In this document: piece after piece, positions 35,446 to 45,459 of the stretch
Position numbering within the stretch: the first letter of the stretch is position 1
Layout: each line of letters begins with the position of its first letter
Assembly (NCBI GenBank): GCA_017979445.1
Contig: CM030711.1
Span: forward strand, 11,997,221-12,061,220
DNA: 64,000 nucleotides
Direction: 5' to 3'
Source: Akebia trifoliata
Taxonomy: Eukaryota; Streptophyta; Magnoliopsida; Ranunculales; Lardizabalaceae
Notes under the pieces: model-generated
What the model saw: only the letters and a program-made list of their open reading frames with translations
What the model was told of the DNA's origin: nothing
Database searches by the model: none
Position numbers and translations under genes: made by a program

Positions 35446-36230
35446 GTTCAGTCTCCGCCAAGGGTTATCTTGGATTTTGCTCAGTTGCCGCCAAGGGTTA
35501 TCTTGGATTTTGCTCAGCTTCCGCCAAGGGTTATCTTGGATTTTGCTCAGTCTCCGCCAAGGGTTATCTTGGATTTTGCTCAGTTGCCGTCAAGGGTTAT
35601 CTTGGATTTTGCTCAGTTGCCGCCAAGGGTTATCTTGGGTTTTACTCAGTTGCCGCCAAGGGTTATCTTGGATTTTGCTCAGTTGCCGCCAAGGGTTATC
35701 TTGGATTTTGCTCAGTCTCCGCCAAGGGTTATCTTGGATTTTGCTCAGTTGCCGCCAAGGGTTATCTTGGATTTTGCTCAGTTGTCGCCAAGGGTTATCT
35801 TGGGTTTTGCTCAGTTGCCGCCAAGGGTTATCTTGGATTTTGCTCAGTTGCCGCCAAGGGTTATCTTGGATTTTGCTCAGTCTCCGCCAAGGGTTATCTT
35901 GGATTTTGCTCAGTTTCCGCCAAGGGTTATCTTGGATTTTGCTCAGATGCCGCCAAGGGTTATCTTGGATTTTGCTCAGTTATCGTCGAGGGTTTTCTCG
36001 GAATTATGCTCAGATGTCGCCGAGGGCTTTCTCGGAATTATGCTCAGTTACCGCTGAGGGTTTTCTCGGAACTATGTTCAGATGCCGCCGAGGGTTTGCT
36101 CGAACTATGCTCAGCCAGATGTCATCGAGGGTTTGCTCAGATTATGCTCAGCCAGTTGCCACCGAGGGCTTTCTCGGATTATGCTTAGTCAGATATCGCC
36201 GAGGGTTTTTCTTAGATTATACTTAGATAG
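35446..36230. repeat. 33-bp tandem array with 165-bp higher-order structure
   Basis: Sixteen good copies of a 33-bp unit (GCCGCCAAGGGTTATCTTGG then ATTTTGCTCAGTT), followed by decayed copies to about 36230. Because 33 is a multiple of three, two frames stay open (one reads PPRVILDFAQL per unit). Variants recur every fifth unit: the eleventh residue is Ser in units 3, 8 and 13, and Gly replaces Asp in units 6 and 11. That implies past amplification of a five-unit, 165-bp block. It lies between pol and the right LTR. I do not regard the ORFs as genes. Confidence 0.9.
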
Positions 36231-36895
36231 TTCATTACTCTTTCACCCCGAGTATGTAGAGTAGAACTCCAAGAAATTAGTCCATTACTCTTTCACCCCG
36301 AGTAGGTAGAGTAGGACTCCCAGAAAAAGTAGTTCATTACTCTTTCACCCCGAGTAGGTAGAGTAGGACTCCCAGAAAAAGTAGTTCATTACTCTTTCAC
36401 CCCGAGTAGGTAGAGTAGAACTCCCAGAAAAAATAGTTCATTACTTTTTCACCCTGAGTAGGTAGAGTAGAACTCCCGAAAATAGTTCATTACTCTTTCA
36501 CCCCGAGTAGGTAGAGTAGAACTCCCGAAAATAGTTCATTACTCTTTCACCCCGAGTAGGTAGAGTAAAACTCCCAGAAAATAAGTCCATTACTCTTTCA
36601 CCCCGAGTATGTAGAGTAGGACTCCCAGAAAAAATAGCTCATTACTCTTTCACCCTGAGTAGGTAGAGTAAAACTCCCAGAAAAAATAGTTCATTACTCT
36701 TTCACCCCGAGTAGGTAGAGTAGAACTCTCGAAAAAGAATTCATTACTCTTTCACCCCGAGTAGGTAGAGTAGGACTCCTAGAAAAAATAGTTCATTACT
36801 CTTTCACCCCGAGTAGGTAGAGTAAAACTTTCCAAAAAAAAAAAAATTGTTTATTACTCTTTCACCCATGGTAGGTAAAGTAAGACATTCAATTT
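36230..36895. repeat. Tandem array, about 47-57-bp unit (TTCATTACTCTTTCACCCCG)
   Basis: Thirteen copies of TTCATTACTCTTTCACCCCG, AGTAGGTAGAGTAGAACTCC(C), AGAAAAAATAG. Length changes come from the A-rich spacer. It follows directly on the 33-bp array. Confidence 0.88.
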
Positions 36896-37209
36896 TTTTT
36901 TATGCTCAATTTATGCTCAGTTATGCTTAGTTTATGCTCAGATTTTACTCAGTTTCACACAGTGCACACACTTGCACACTTGTTCTTTCAGTCAAGGAGA
37001 ATTTTCTAAAATTCAAGGATCTGACATCGTCAGTGAGAGTTTGCGCTCAAGGACCTGACAACCTTTTAATGCGGGGAGAGCTTTACCCTCAAGGATCCGA
37101 ACACCCCGACGAATTGCTAAATCAGGCTGCAAAATGAACTGTCACTAGCTTTGGCATTCGGATATCGCACTATCTACCAAAATAGATTTGCTATCTAGTT
37201 TGCTTCAAC

Positions 37210-37230
37210 CCTCTGCAAAAGAGGGGCATC
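37210..37230 (+). promoter_or_regulatory. Polypurine tract of the gypsy element
   Basis: GCAAAAGAGGGGCATC lies immediately before the right LTR start (TGTAGACACC at 37231), the expected place for second-strand priming. Confidence 0.7.
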
Positions 37231-38987
37231 TGTAGACACCCCATTTTTGCATCCGCCTGATTAATCAACTCGTCAACCCGATCGCAAGGATTCCCAATGA
37301 TGGATGTGTATTCCGTTGCTTTATTTTTGTACCAGATATGTTTCAGAAATCCGGATGAGGTATCTCGAACTGACAAAACCTTAGAAACCACGCTACGCTA
37401 GGAAAACAAACCCCAGAAACATAGAAATCATCATCTTACAGACCAAAAAGAAGCTTCACGATAAAAATCACTAAAAATTGATCAAATTACCAAAATACCC
37501 CTGACATCAAAACAACCCTAGAGCCTACGTTACGCTTAGGAAAACTCTCTCGAACACATAAAATAACAAATCGGAACCAAATAGATCATTTCACCAATTT
37601 TAACAGAATTTGACAAAATTACGAAAATGCCCCTCATAAAGTTCACAATCATTTCACATAAAATTTTTTATAAGGATACAAACCAACATTTCCATTGAAT
37701 TCCTTACGAAAAACTGATTCTAAAACATCCTAGAACATAAAAAACTGACTTAAAACGTGAAAAGTCCTCTCCGGGGGCAAAACGATAATTTCACAATTTT
37801 TATAATTAAAAAATTCGAAATTAATAAATAAAACATTAAATAATTAAATTTAAACATTAATGAAATTAATTTAAAAATTTGAACCTAAAAAATCGATCAA
37901 TCGGACTCTCAGGCAAAATTGTTGAGGGTTCGTGGGATATTTCTTTAAGGACCCCTCCATTTGGGAGTCCAAAGAATTAAAGATATTTTAGAGGGGGGTT
38001 CTCCAAAAATTAAAAGTAAATCAAGCAAGACTAAAGTCAATCAAGTGAGACTAAAGTCAAAATTAAAGTCAATTAAGCAAGACTAAAGTCAAGATATTGA
38101 AAGTCGATCAATTAAGACTAAAGTCAAAACATTAAAAGTCAATCAAATAAGACTAAAAGTCATAATAGAGATCTAATTAAATAATAACTCTATCTAATAG
38201 AGTTCTAACTTAAAAACAATTCTACCTAAAATAATTTGAATTAAAACACAATTCTACCTAAAACAATTCTAATTAAAACACAATTCTACCTAAAACAAGT
38301 CAAATTAAAACACAACTCTAATTAAAAGATCTCTAATTAAACACTAACTCTATCCAAATCAACCCCTAAAAACATCTATAAATAGAGGTGCTCACACCCT
38401 ATTTTCGTATCAAATCATAAACCCTAGGAGAAGTAGGTCTAGAAGCTCCCTTAGCACCCTATAAACCCTAGTTTTGGAGCCCCAACTCCTTAGCTAACAT
38501 CCCTCCTTCAATTTTAGTCTAGAAAACACCCAAAAGCCTTCTAAAAACATCCCCAAATCCGCAACGAACTTGAAGAGTTCAAATTCAAAAACAAGGAGAT
38601 ACCTCGATTTAGGAGATCCGAAGTCAAATCCGGAGACAGAACGAAGTAAGGGAGTACGGTACAAGGAGCTCTTTTTGTCAGATCTGAGGGAACAAAGTCC
38701 TTGCTATCGGAAAGGTAAATTTTTATTTTTGTTTATTTTTATCTAGGTTTTAGCAATGTAATTTACTTGAGAATTTAGTAGAGACCGGCTTTGGCCGGGC
38801 GGGGTTGGTGCCTAACACCTTCCAATCCCGTAACATGATCCCCGAATTCAGTTTTTTTGGTTTTAGATTAGTTTTTATCCGTTTAGAGTCATTGATCGGT
38901 TCCTAGACCGTAATAACTAGGTGGCGACTCCCAAACCTCAAGGGTCAAAAGCGGGTCCGCGCACCCCGCGGATCGAGGGCGCTTTCA
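37231..38987 (+). repeat. Right LTR of the gypsy element
   Basis: It is 1757 bp and nearly the same as 26976-28746, with the same TG...CA ends. It is followed by the GTAGC target duplication (38988-38992). Sparse substitutions and small indels separate the two LTRs. Confidence 0.92.
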
Positions 38988-39823
38988 GTAGCCAAGAGTA
39001 GAAATAATTTTGTGAGGACAATTAAGAGTGAAAAAAATAATTGTGAGGGCAACTAAGAGTGGATATTTTTTTGTGGGGGTTATAGTGACAAATTTCTTTA
39101 TCTGTCGCTAAAACTAGTCGCAATAGCACATTAATCCATAGAATTTGAAAACTCTTGTAGGGGCAAGTGCCCCCATAGCCCCCACTCTAAATCCCCCCCT
39201 AGCCACCACCATCATCGAAGAACGACACATCAGGATCGATGTGTTCAGTGGAGCTTAAGCTCTGATACTATGAAGAAAATTGATTTTATTGAGATTCTTG
39301 GATGAATATTACTTGAATCTTACAATATTCCCTATGGATTACATCAACCAAGATAAGGAAACTAGCCTAACATAAATATTCTAATTTATTAGAACTTCCT
39401 AATATATAATATCCTAATTGATATTGCTACATATATTATTCTCCAACATTCCCTTCCTTTTGAGATGAGATATATTGCTATGATACAATGTATCTCATGT
39501 ATCATAACATGTTGCATCCGATCCTCTAACAATTGTTGTTGCCAAGTATGAAAGAAGAAGGGTTGCGATAGGTTGACAGTCGGCCTAATTTTTTAGATAA
39601 GGCTTTGATGATGATTTTGATATTTCAATTTAATCTCAAACCCATTAGTTAACAATAGTACCACTTTGAATCCATGTCAAAGCTTCTATTTATTTCTAGG
39701 AATATTTCTCAATATTCTTTCAATAAGAGATGATGTATGTCAAATATAGAAGAAAAACAAAAGAAAAAAAAATAGAGAACAACACAACAAAGAACCCATG
39801 AAATGGGAAGTAATTAAGGTAAC

Positions 39824-40603
39824 TTAGATCAATGTTGTAATGGCCAGGCAATTGCTAGCCAATTTACTGAGGGTGTCATCAAAATCAGCCATTGGAGATG
39901 GTCTTCCTGGTGTCTCCAGGAACCCTTCTTCGCAAGTTTGGAAATCCGTCAAGGCTGCACTAAGCATGCTATTAATTGTACCAATGTCATGAGCTGGGAT
40001 TGCATCACACGCACTCTGAAGGTTATAGACTGCGTCATCGTAGCTATCCTTGCAATCTTCGAGGACTTGGGCTGCATAAGATGGGGTAGAGGGGTCTTTG
40101 GCGATTCTTGTGGCCTCGGCTAATGCGACTTGTGTAATTTTAGTGCAAGCTTTTATTTCCATTTCAAGGATGGAGATGGGATCGACCTTGCCTGTAAGGT
40201 ATGGAATGATGGAGGAGAGGCAGAGTTCGGGGTTGTCGGTTTTGGTACATATGGCTTTGATGGCGGGATCTATTACCAAGGGTGAGGGTGACACCGCATG
40301 CGTAGGAGGGGAAGACACGGGTTGTGGTGATGGGTGTGAGTCCAGAGGAGGGGAGGATACAGGTTCTTGTGTTGGTGTTGGTGGTGGTGGTGGTGAATTT
40401 GGAGGTGGGGTAGACACGGATTTTGTTGGTGGGAGTGAATTTGGAGGTGGGGAGGAAACTTGGTGTGTCGGTGGGGGTGAATTTGAGGGTGGGGAGGGAA
40501 TTGGATATGTGAAATTACGAGGCATGCACACGGCCTCGGTAGAGTACAAGAGGAGCGACAAGAGAGAGATGATGAGAAGATGTAAATTGTTATTGGGCTC
40601 CAT
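39824..40603 (-). CDS. Secreted proline-rich PMEI/invertase-inhibitor-domain protein
   Basis: Intronless, 259 residues. I start at the ATG at 40603 (MEPNNNLHLLIISLLSLLLY) because it opens directly into a signal peptide (about residues 1-25). An upstream in-frame ATG at 40642 would bury it. Residues about 34-108 are a Pro/Ser linker (PPPNSPPPP-type, extensin-like), suggesting cell-wall placement. Residues about 110-259 are the four-helix PMEI fold: Cys119 and Cys128 (ICTKTDNPELC) and Cys184 and Cys199 (EDCKDSYDDAVYNL...AC) form the two usual disulfides, with TCEEGF at 223-228 and C252. Known: the family blocks pectin methylesterase or acid invertase in the apoplast. Which target applies here cannot be told. 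A long plus-strand Gly-rich ORF opposite is a shadow. No partner gene is near. Confidence 0.9.
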   Translation of the reverse strand: MEPNNNLHLLIISLLSLLLYSTEAVCMPRNFTYPIPSPPSNSPPPTHQVSSPPPNSLPPTKSVSTPPPNSPPPPPTPTQEPVSSPPLDSHPSPQPVSSPPTHAVSPSPLVIDPAIKAICTKTDNPELCLSSIIPYLTGKVDPISILEMEIKACTKITQVALAEATRIAKDPSTPSYAAQVLEDCKDSYDDAVYNLQSACDAIPAHDIGTINSMLSAALTDFQTCEEGFLETPGRPSPMADFDDTLSKLASNCLAITTLI

Positions 40604-40689
40604 TGTTGAAGGAAAGAAGAGAGAGAGAATAAGAGGAGACACACAAAGGCAAGAATGCGAAAAGGGGAGCTTAAGATGATGGAGAGGTG

Positions 40690-40710
40690 AAAGGGTGTAT
40701 AATTCAGGAA
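40690..40710 (-). promoter_or_regulatory. Possible TATA box of the PMEI-domain gene
   Basis: On the minus strand GAATTATACACCCTTTCACC lies about 90-100 bp before the ATG, followed by a CT-rich leader. The spacing is reasonable, but the motif is weak. Confidence 0.35.
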
Positions 40711-41399
40711 CAGGTGTGGTTGGTTACCCATGCAAATAGCATGTTTAAGGAATACTATCCGTTATTGAGTAACCGTTGTTGCCTTGTTTTGGAGATTTTG
40801 TTTAAATCTAATGTAATAGGGTGATTTTGGTCAAAAACCCCAGAAAATTGCGACACAGAGTCATGTTGCTCACTTTTCAATGTTAGAAATATGGTTTCAA
40901 AACTCGTTTTGATGTCTCATCACGTTTATGGACGAGACCGAGTTGACCTGGACAAGATAAATCATTTAAGCAAATCATGTAATCGTTCATCAAAGTTTAT
41001 GGGGTCAACCCATCCACAATCCAATCGTGAAATTTAAAAAAACCTGCCCACTAAGGATTAAAATTTACCCAAACGGTTCATGATGTTGATTTCATGAGAA
41101 TCTAAACCCTTTCCTAACGGAGTCAACTCAGTAGTTGGAACATGCAAATACCCCAATCCAATATTAAATCAACCCAATGGATATCATGAAAACCTCAAAA
41201 CTAGCTGAGTCAACTCAACACATGAGAACTATAATGAATATATTTTTCCCTTTTCTTTTTCATTTTTTTCAATTAAAACTCACTCCTAGCAATGTAACAT
41301 TCAATTCAAACAATAAATGAAACTCCAAATCCAGTATTGCTCATTATTTCTAATTAAATGACTCAGTGAATACATATATCACAAAAGGCTTATTTGTAA
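40711..41399. other. Upstream region of the PMEI-domain gene
   Basis: AT-rich and without a supported gene or clear element. It presumably contains the promoter of the gene at 39824-40603. Confidence 0.4.
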
Positions 41400-42488
41400 G
41401 GACATTTAGTATAAAAATTTCATACGTTCATGGCAATGGCTAAAAATGGCATCTCTTTTTTAATATTCAAGATAGGGTTATTTGCTACATTAACTCAAGT
41501 TTTTGGACAGAAAGACCCTCACCTACAATTTCTCTAGTAAACCGTTAAAAATAATCTTCTAAATTGTAACTTCCTCCCTCTCAATATTTTATACCATCAA
41601 AATAGAGAGAGATTTATTCTCTCTACCAAAAAGTCATTGAAGTTCACCAAAGAAATTATAATTTTGAAGAACACTGGTGAACCTTGTAACTCTCCTTTAT
41701 TTCTTTTATTTTTTTAAAACATTTATATATTCTTATAATCTTGATATATTTCTCGTCTATAATTATAAAAATGAAACATGGTAGTAAAAAAATTTGATTT
41801 CACAAAAATTTTATGATTTTGTTCATAAAATTTACCCAGTGTCGAACCTTGACGACATTGTCCAACAAAAATTTATGTAAGTGAAAAATGTCCACAATAT
41901 ATGCCAAACATCGACAATAGTTACCGTTGAGCTTTGATTCTATAATACATTCTAGCGTTGAGGTAAAGAGTTGAGGCTCGACACCAAGTAAATTTTATGA
42001 TCAAAATCTTAAAAATTCTGTGAAATCAATAAAAATATTTGCTACTATTTTCCATTTAGATAGCTATGGACGAGAAATGTATCAAGATTATAAGAATATA
42101 TAAATGATTTTAAAAAAATAATACAAATAGAGGAGAAATTTATTATTTTTTGTGAAAATCTTTGATATATAGGGGAATCGAACACGGGAATGCTTAGGTT
42201 TACAAGGTTCATTAAGGTTCTTCAAATCTAAAGTCTATTTGGTAGAGAATGGATCTCCCACTCTCTCTCTATTTCAATGGTATAAAATGTTGAAGGGGAG
42301 GAAGTTACAATGTAGAAGATAATTTTTCAAGCGTTTATTAGAGAAATGATAGGTGAGGGTATTTACGTCCAAAAACATGAGTTACTATGGCACATAATCC
42401 TATTTTGAGAATTAAAATAAATAAATAAATAATTGGCCCTTTTCTATTACTTCCATAAACATATGGAATTTTTTTATGCTCAATGTCC
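41400..42488. mobile_element. Foldback (long inverted-repeat) element, 1.09 kb
   Basis: The two halves are long imperfect reverse complements. GGACATTTAGTATAAAAATT at the left tip pairs with the right tip (TTTTTTTATGCTCAATGTCC). Further in, TTTTTGGACAGAAAGACCCTCACC pairs with the complement of GGTGAGGGTATTTACGTCCAAAAA. Still further, TCTTGATATATTTCTCGTC pairs with GACGAGAAATGTATCAAGA. Arms run over most of the element around a short centre with GTGTCGAACCTTGACG-like palindromic words. Flanks TATTTGTAA (41391-41399) and CATATGTAA (42489-42497) agree at seven of nine bases, which would suit a Mutator-like origin. There is no coding sequence. A transcript would fold into one long hairpin. Confidence 0.75.
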
Positions 42489-42515
42489 CATATGTAATTT
42501 AAAATATTGATTAAA

Positions 42516-43385
42516 GAATTTTTTCATAAAAATTCCATAGGTTTATGCCAATGTAAGAAAGGATCACTTTTTTTTAATACTAAAAAGGGCTATTTGCTAT
42601 GGTATCTCATGTATTTGGACATAAATGTCCTCCCTTATAATTTCTCTAATAAACCATTTTTTAAAAATAATCTTTTAAATTGTAACTTCGTCTCTTCCAA
42701 CTTTTAATACCATTGAGAGAGAAAGAGAGAGATCCATTCTTTCAATCAAAACCTACCAAAAAGCCATTGGAGTTAACCAAAGAAGCTCTAAAATTGAGAA
42801 ACAATGGTGAGCCTTGTAGATCTATGCATTTTCATGTTCGATCCATGATCTATTCAAGATTTTCATCAAAATATTGTCAATTTCTATCAATTTTTTTAAT
42901 TTTTCATATATTTTAATAATCTTGCTACATTTTTTGTCCATAGTTATATAAATAGAAAATGGTAGCAAAAATTTTTGATTTCACAAAATTTTTACTGTTC
43001 ATATTATTTACCTAGTGTCGAATCTCGGTGTTGGAATGTATTATAGCATCAAGCCTTAACGACACCTATTGTCGAGGTTCGATGATGCGTATATTTTTTT
43101 TACTTATAGAAACGTCTATTAGACAATTTTAACGTGGTTCAACAGTAGGTACCATTGAGCCTCGATGCTATTATACATTCCAGTGTCTAGGTTCGACGAT
43201 CGGATAAATTTTATGAGCAAAACTATAAAAATTCCATGAAATCAATTTTTTCTCCTATCATTTTTCATTTATATAACTATGGACGAGTAATATGTAAGGA
43301 TAATAAGAATACATAAACGATTTTTTAAAAAATGAAAGAAATAGACGTTAAATTGATAATCTTAATGAAAATCTCCATTACATCT
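42516..43385. mobile_element. Second copy of the foldback element, right arm truncated
   Basis: It starts about 28 bp after copy 1. CATAAAAATTCCATAGGTTTATG, GGGCTATTTGCTATGG and GTATTTGGACATAAATGTCC match the left arm of copy 1. The inner right-arm words (GACGAGTAATATGTAAGGAT, ACATAAACGATTTTTTAAAA) are present but the outer right arm is missing after about 43385. The centre carries ATTGTCGAGGTTCGATG and ATTGAGCCTCGATGC. Confidence 0.65.
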
Positions 43386-44190
43386 CACTTTAATATGTCA
43401 GAAACACTGATTGAGTTTTTATTATACTAAATCAAGTAAATCCAATAAAAGAGCACAAAAAGGTTTTGAAAGAAAATGATTAAAATAAAAATACAGCGTC
43501 AATGACCACAAAGACCTATTTTTTGAAAATATGTACTAATAATCCCTTCTAAAAAAATATGGACTCTTTAGTACTCATTTTTTCAAATATTAGTTTAAAA
43601 AGGATTTTCGAAGCGAAAATATGGTAACTACCCTTTCAATGATTTTTGAGGTGCAAAGAAACTTTTTTATTTGAAAATATTTGAGGAACTTCTATACTTT
43701 AAAATAAATAACAAACCCCTTGACTATGGTCATCTCTTATAAAACAATGAAAAAAAAGTTATAAATGAAAGAAAAAAATCAATATTTTTTTAAAAGTCAT
43801 CTTGAATGTTCATCGAATTGATTCAACTCAAAAATTAACAAATTGACTTAAATGAGTTAAATAAAATATTGAATTTATGAATAGCTATTAATAAATAAAA
43901 ATATTTAATTTTTTATTTTCACAAAAATATTAATAACCAAATAAATTGGCAAGTTTTTTATTTGACTCGGTTTATTTTAGATTAAATTACTATGTAAAGT
44001 TGTTAAAAGAGTATTTTAGGCATTTTTTTTATTATAAATAATCTTTAAAAAATCCTTAATAGATTAATATTTTATTAAGTGGGACTTCAATGGTACATAT
44101 TCTTTCCTAGGGGCTATTCAATATATATTCTCAATAAAGTGTCATTTGCAATAATTGTCCCAAGAATATAAGATAAAAGAGAATGACTTA
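43386..44190. other. AT-rich intergenic DNA
   Basis: Nothing recognisable; no ORF with family features and no clear repeat borders. Confidence 0.5.
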
Positions 44191-44193
44191 TAA

Positions 44194-44837
44194 TAGGGCT
44201 GCAACTCGGGCGGGTTGGGGATCAACCCCTGCCTAACCTAAACTTGACAAAACCTAACCCACTCCCTTGCCCAACCCGACCTTGGGCATGAAATGCTCTA
44301 CCTGTGCTAAGTCGAGTTGGTTGGGTTAATGCATTCCTCACTGATATTCAGTAACATAGGTAAGTTAAGGGTTTATATAAAGATAAGTGACGTGTAAAAT
44401 AACTAAAAATTTATAATTATTGATCTTAAAAATGTGTTTCTAAAGTTTATATGCATAAAATTATAAGCAAATTTAAAGAGAGAAGAAAACTAATAAAATA
44501 ACTAAAATCATTTAAAATTGTAATATAATCATTGTATGACAATATAAAATTACACTTAAAACAAAGCAATTATTTTATCTAATGAAAATAATCACACATT
44601 AATTTTGATACATAAATAAACAAAAACATACATAATGAAATATGAATTATGAGTGTGAAAGAAATCAAGATAAGAAATGTTTTTTTATTATATTCATATG
44701 AAGTTCGGTTTGGGCAAATTGGATTGGCCGATACCTATGCTCATGTCCAACCTGATTTGAGTGAGGCATTTTTTGTTGTTATCAGAACCCAAGGCCAAAC
44801 CCAAGGTCGGGTTTTGCCAGCTCAAGTTGCAGCTCTA
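44194..44837. mobile_element. hAT-like inverted-repeat element, about 0.64 kb
   Basis: The tips are TAGGGCTGCAACTCGGGCGG and, inverted, AAGTTGCAGCTCTA. The TAGRGCTGCAA tip, with clustered CGGGTTGGG words just inside, is typical of non-autonomous hAT elements. Expected 8-bp duplications are not convincing (ACTTATAA versus ATTTAGGG). It abuts the next element at 44847. Confidence 0.6.
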
Positions 44838-44846
44838 ATTTAGGGC

Positions 44847-45459
44847 AAGAGAGATTTACCCAACAGACCCAACTGTTGCATTTTTATTAATAAAAAAAAA
44901 ACTCCCTTGGACCTCTGGCAACTCCAAGGGAGCCTTATTTTATGAAGTTTGTTACCCAACAAACTTCACTTTATCAAATTTATTACCGAGCAAACCCTGG
45001 GGATGGCATCCACATCATAAAATACAAATTTAGGCAATTGGAGTAGATTCTAACCACATCAATTTGTGGAATCAAAAAACATGATTTGATGTCACAATGT
45101 TAAAAAGGACAAAATTAAAAGAATTAAAAAAAAAAATTAGAAAAACAAGTAAATTTTCACAGTTAAATTTTAGTTTTAAATTTAGGAATTTGGTAGCCAT
45201 CCATTTTCAATACTAAGTTCAAAAGGGGTCTTTTAGATGTTTTCTATTAAATTTGAGTTTTTCCATGAAATATACACGTCTAAGTTGTTAGATTGCTAAT
45301 TTGATTATCCACGTGAGCCCAAAAACCCTTAATAACATTTGAAATCTTTCTAAGCTAGTCATGATAGAATAACTCCTGAAGTAAGGTTTGTTCAAGATAA
45401 ATAAGTGAGTTTTTGTAATAAAATTGCAACAGACAAGTCTGCCAGGTAAATCTCTCTTA
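44847..45459. mobile_element. Inverted-repeat element of about 0.61 kb (relative of the core of 8999-9614)
   Basis: Left arm AAGAGAGATTTACCCAACAG, then CAACTGTTGCATTTTTATTA. The right arm is the inverted match (TTTTTGTAATAAAATTGCAA ... CTGCCAGGTAAATCTCTCTT). CTCCCTTGGACCTCTGGCAACTCCAAGGGAG forms a further small hairpin near 44903-44933. The arms and ACTTTATCAA recur in the element at 8999-9614. Confidence 0.7.

Larger units (their letters stand above)
26976..38987 (+). mobile_element. Ty3/gypsy-type LTR retrotransposon, 12.0 kb, degenerate
   Basis: Two long direct repeats (26976-28746 and 37231-38987) with TGTAGACACC...GCTTTCA ends are flanked by GTAGC on both sides (26971-26975 and 38988-38992). 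The primer-binding site is next to the left LTR and a polypurine tract (AAAAGAGGGG) is next to the right LTR. In between lie tandem repeats, a DUF7745-like gene remnant, a short pol remnant with integrase-like sequence, and more repeat blocks. The LTRs differ only sparsely by eye, so insertion is fairly recent, yet reverse transcriptase and RNase H are missing and reading frames are broken. It was probably moved by enzymes supplied from related copies. Confidence 0.92.
26237..39531 (-). mobile_element. Small non-coding LTR element, interrupted by the 12-kb gypsy element
   Basis: Related LTRs of about 260 bp lie at 26237-26498 and 39269-39531. On the minus strand they begin TGTTAGAG. ATTGT is found directly outside both (26232-26236 and 39532-39536). 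On the minus strand, after the right-hand LTR, TAGTATCAGAGCTTAAGCTC (about 39250-39270) is an initiator-Met-tRNA-type primer site (TGGTATCAGAGC) with one change. Without the insertion the internal region is 26499-26970 plus 38993-39268, about 750 bp, with no ORF of note. This fits a TRIM/LARD-type non-autonomous element, copia-like by its primer site. GTAGC is duplicated on both sides of the inserted gypsy element. Confidence 0.75.

Noticed and set aside
35338..36226. Long ORFs of 239 and 263 codons (PPRVILDFAQL and CRQGLSWILLS repeats)
   Set aside because: Both frames are by-products of the 33-bp tandem repeat, whose length is a multiple of three. There is no unique domain, and the position is the 3' non-coding part of a retrotransposon.
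36230..36895. CRISPR-like regular direct repeats
   Set aside because: The spacers are nearly identical A-rich sequence and the repeat is part of a plant LTR element, so it is a simple tandem array.
40098..40679. 193-codon Gly/Val-rich ORF on the plus strand
   Set aside because: It is the antisense shadow of the Pro-rich linker and domain of the PMEI-type gene.
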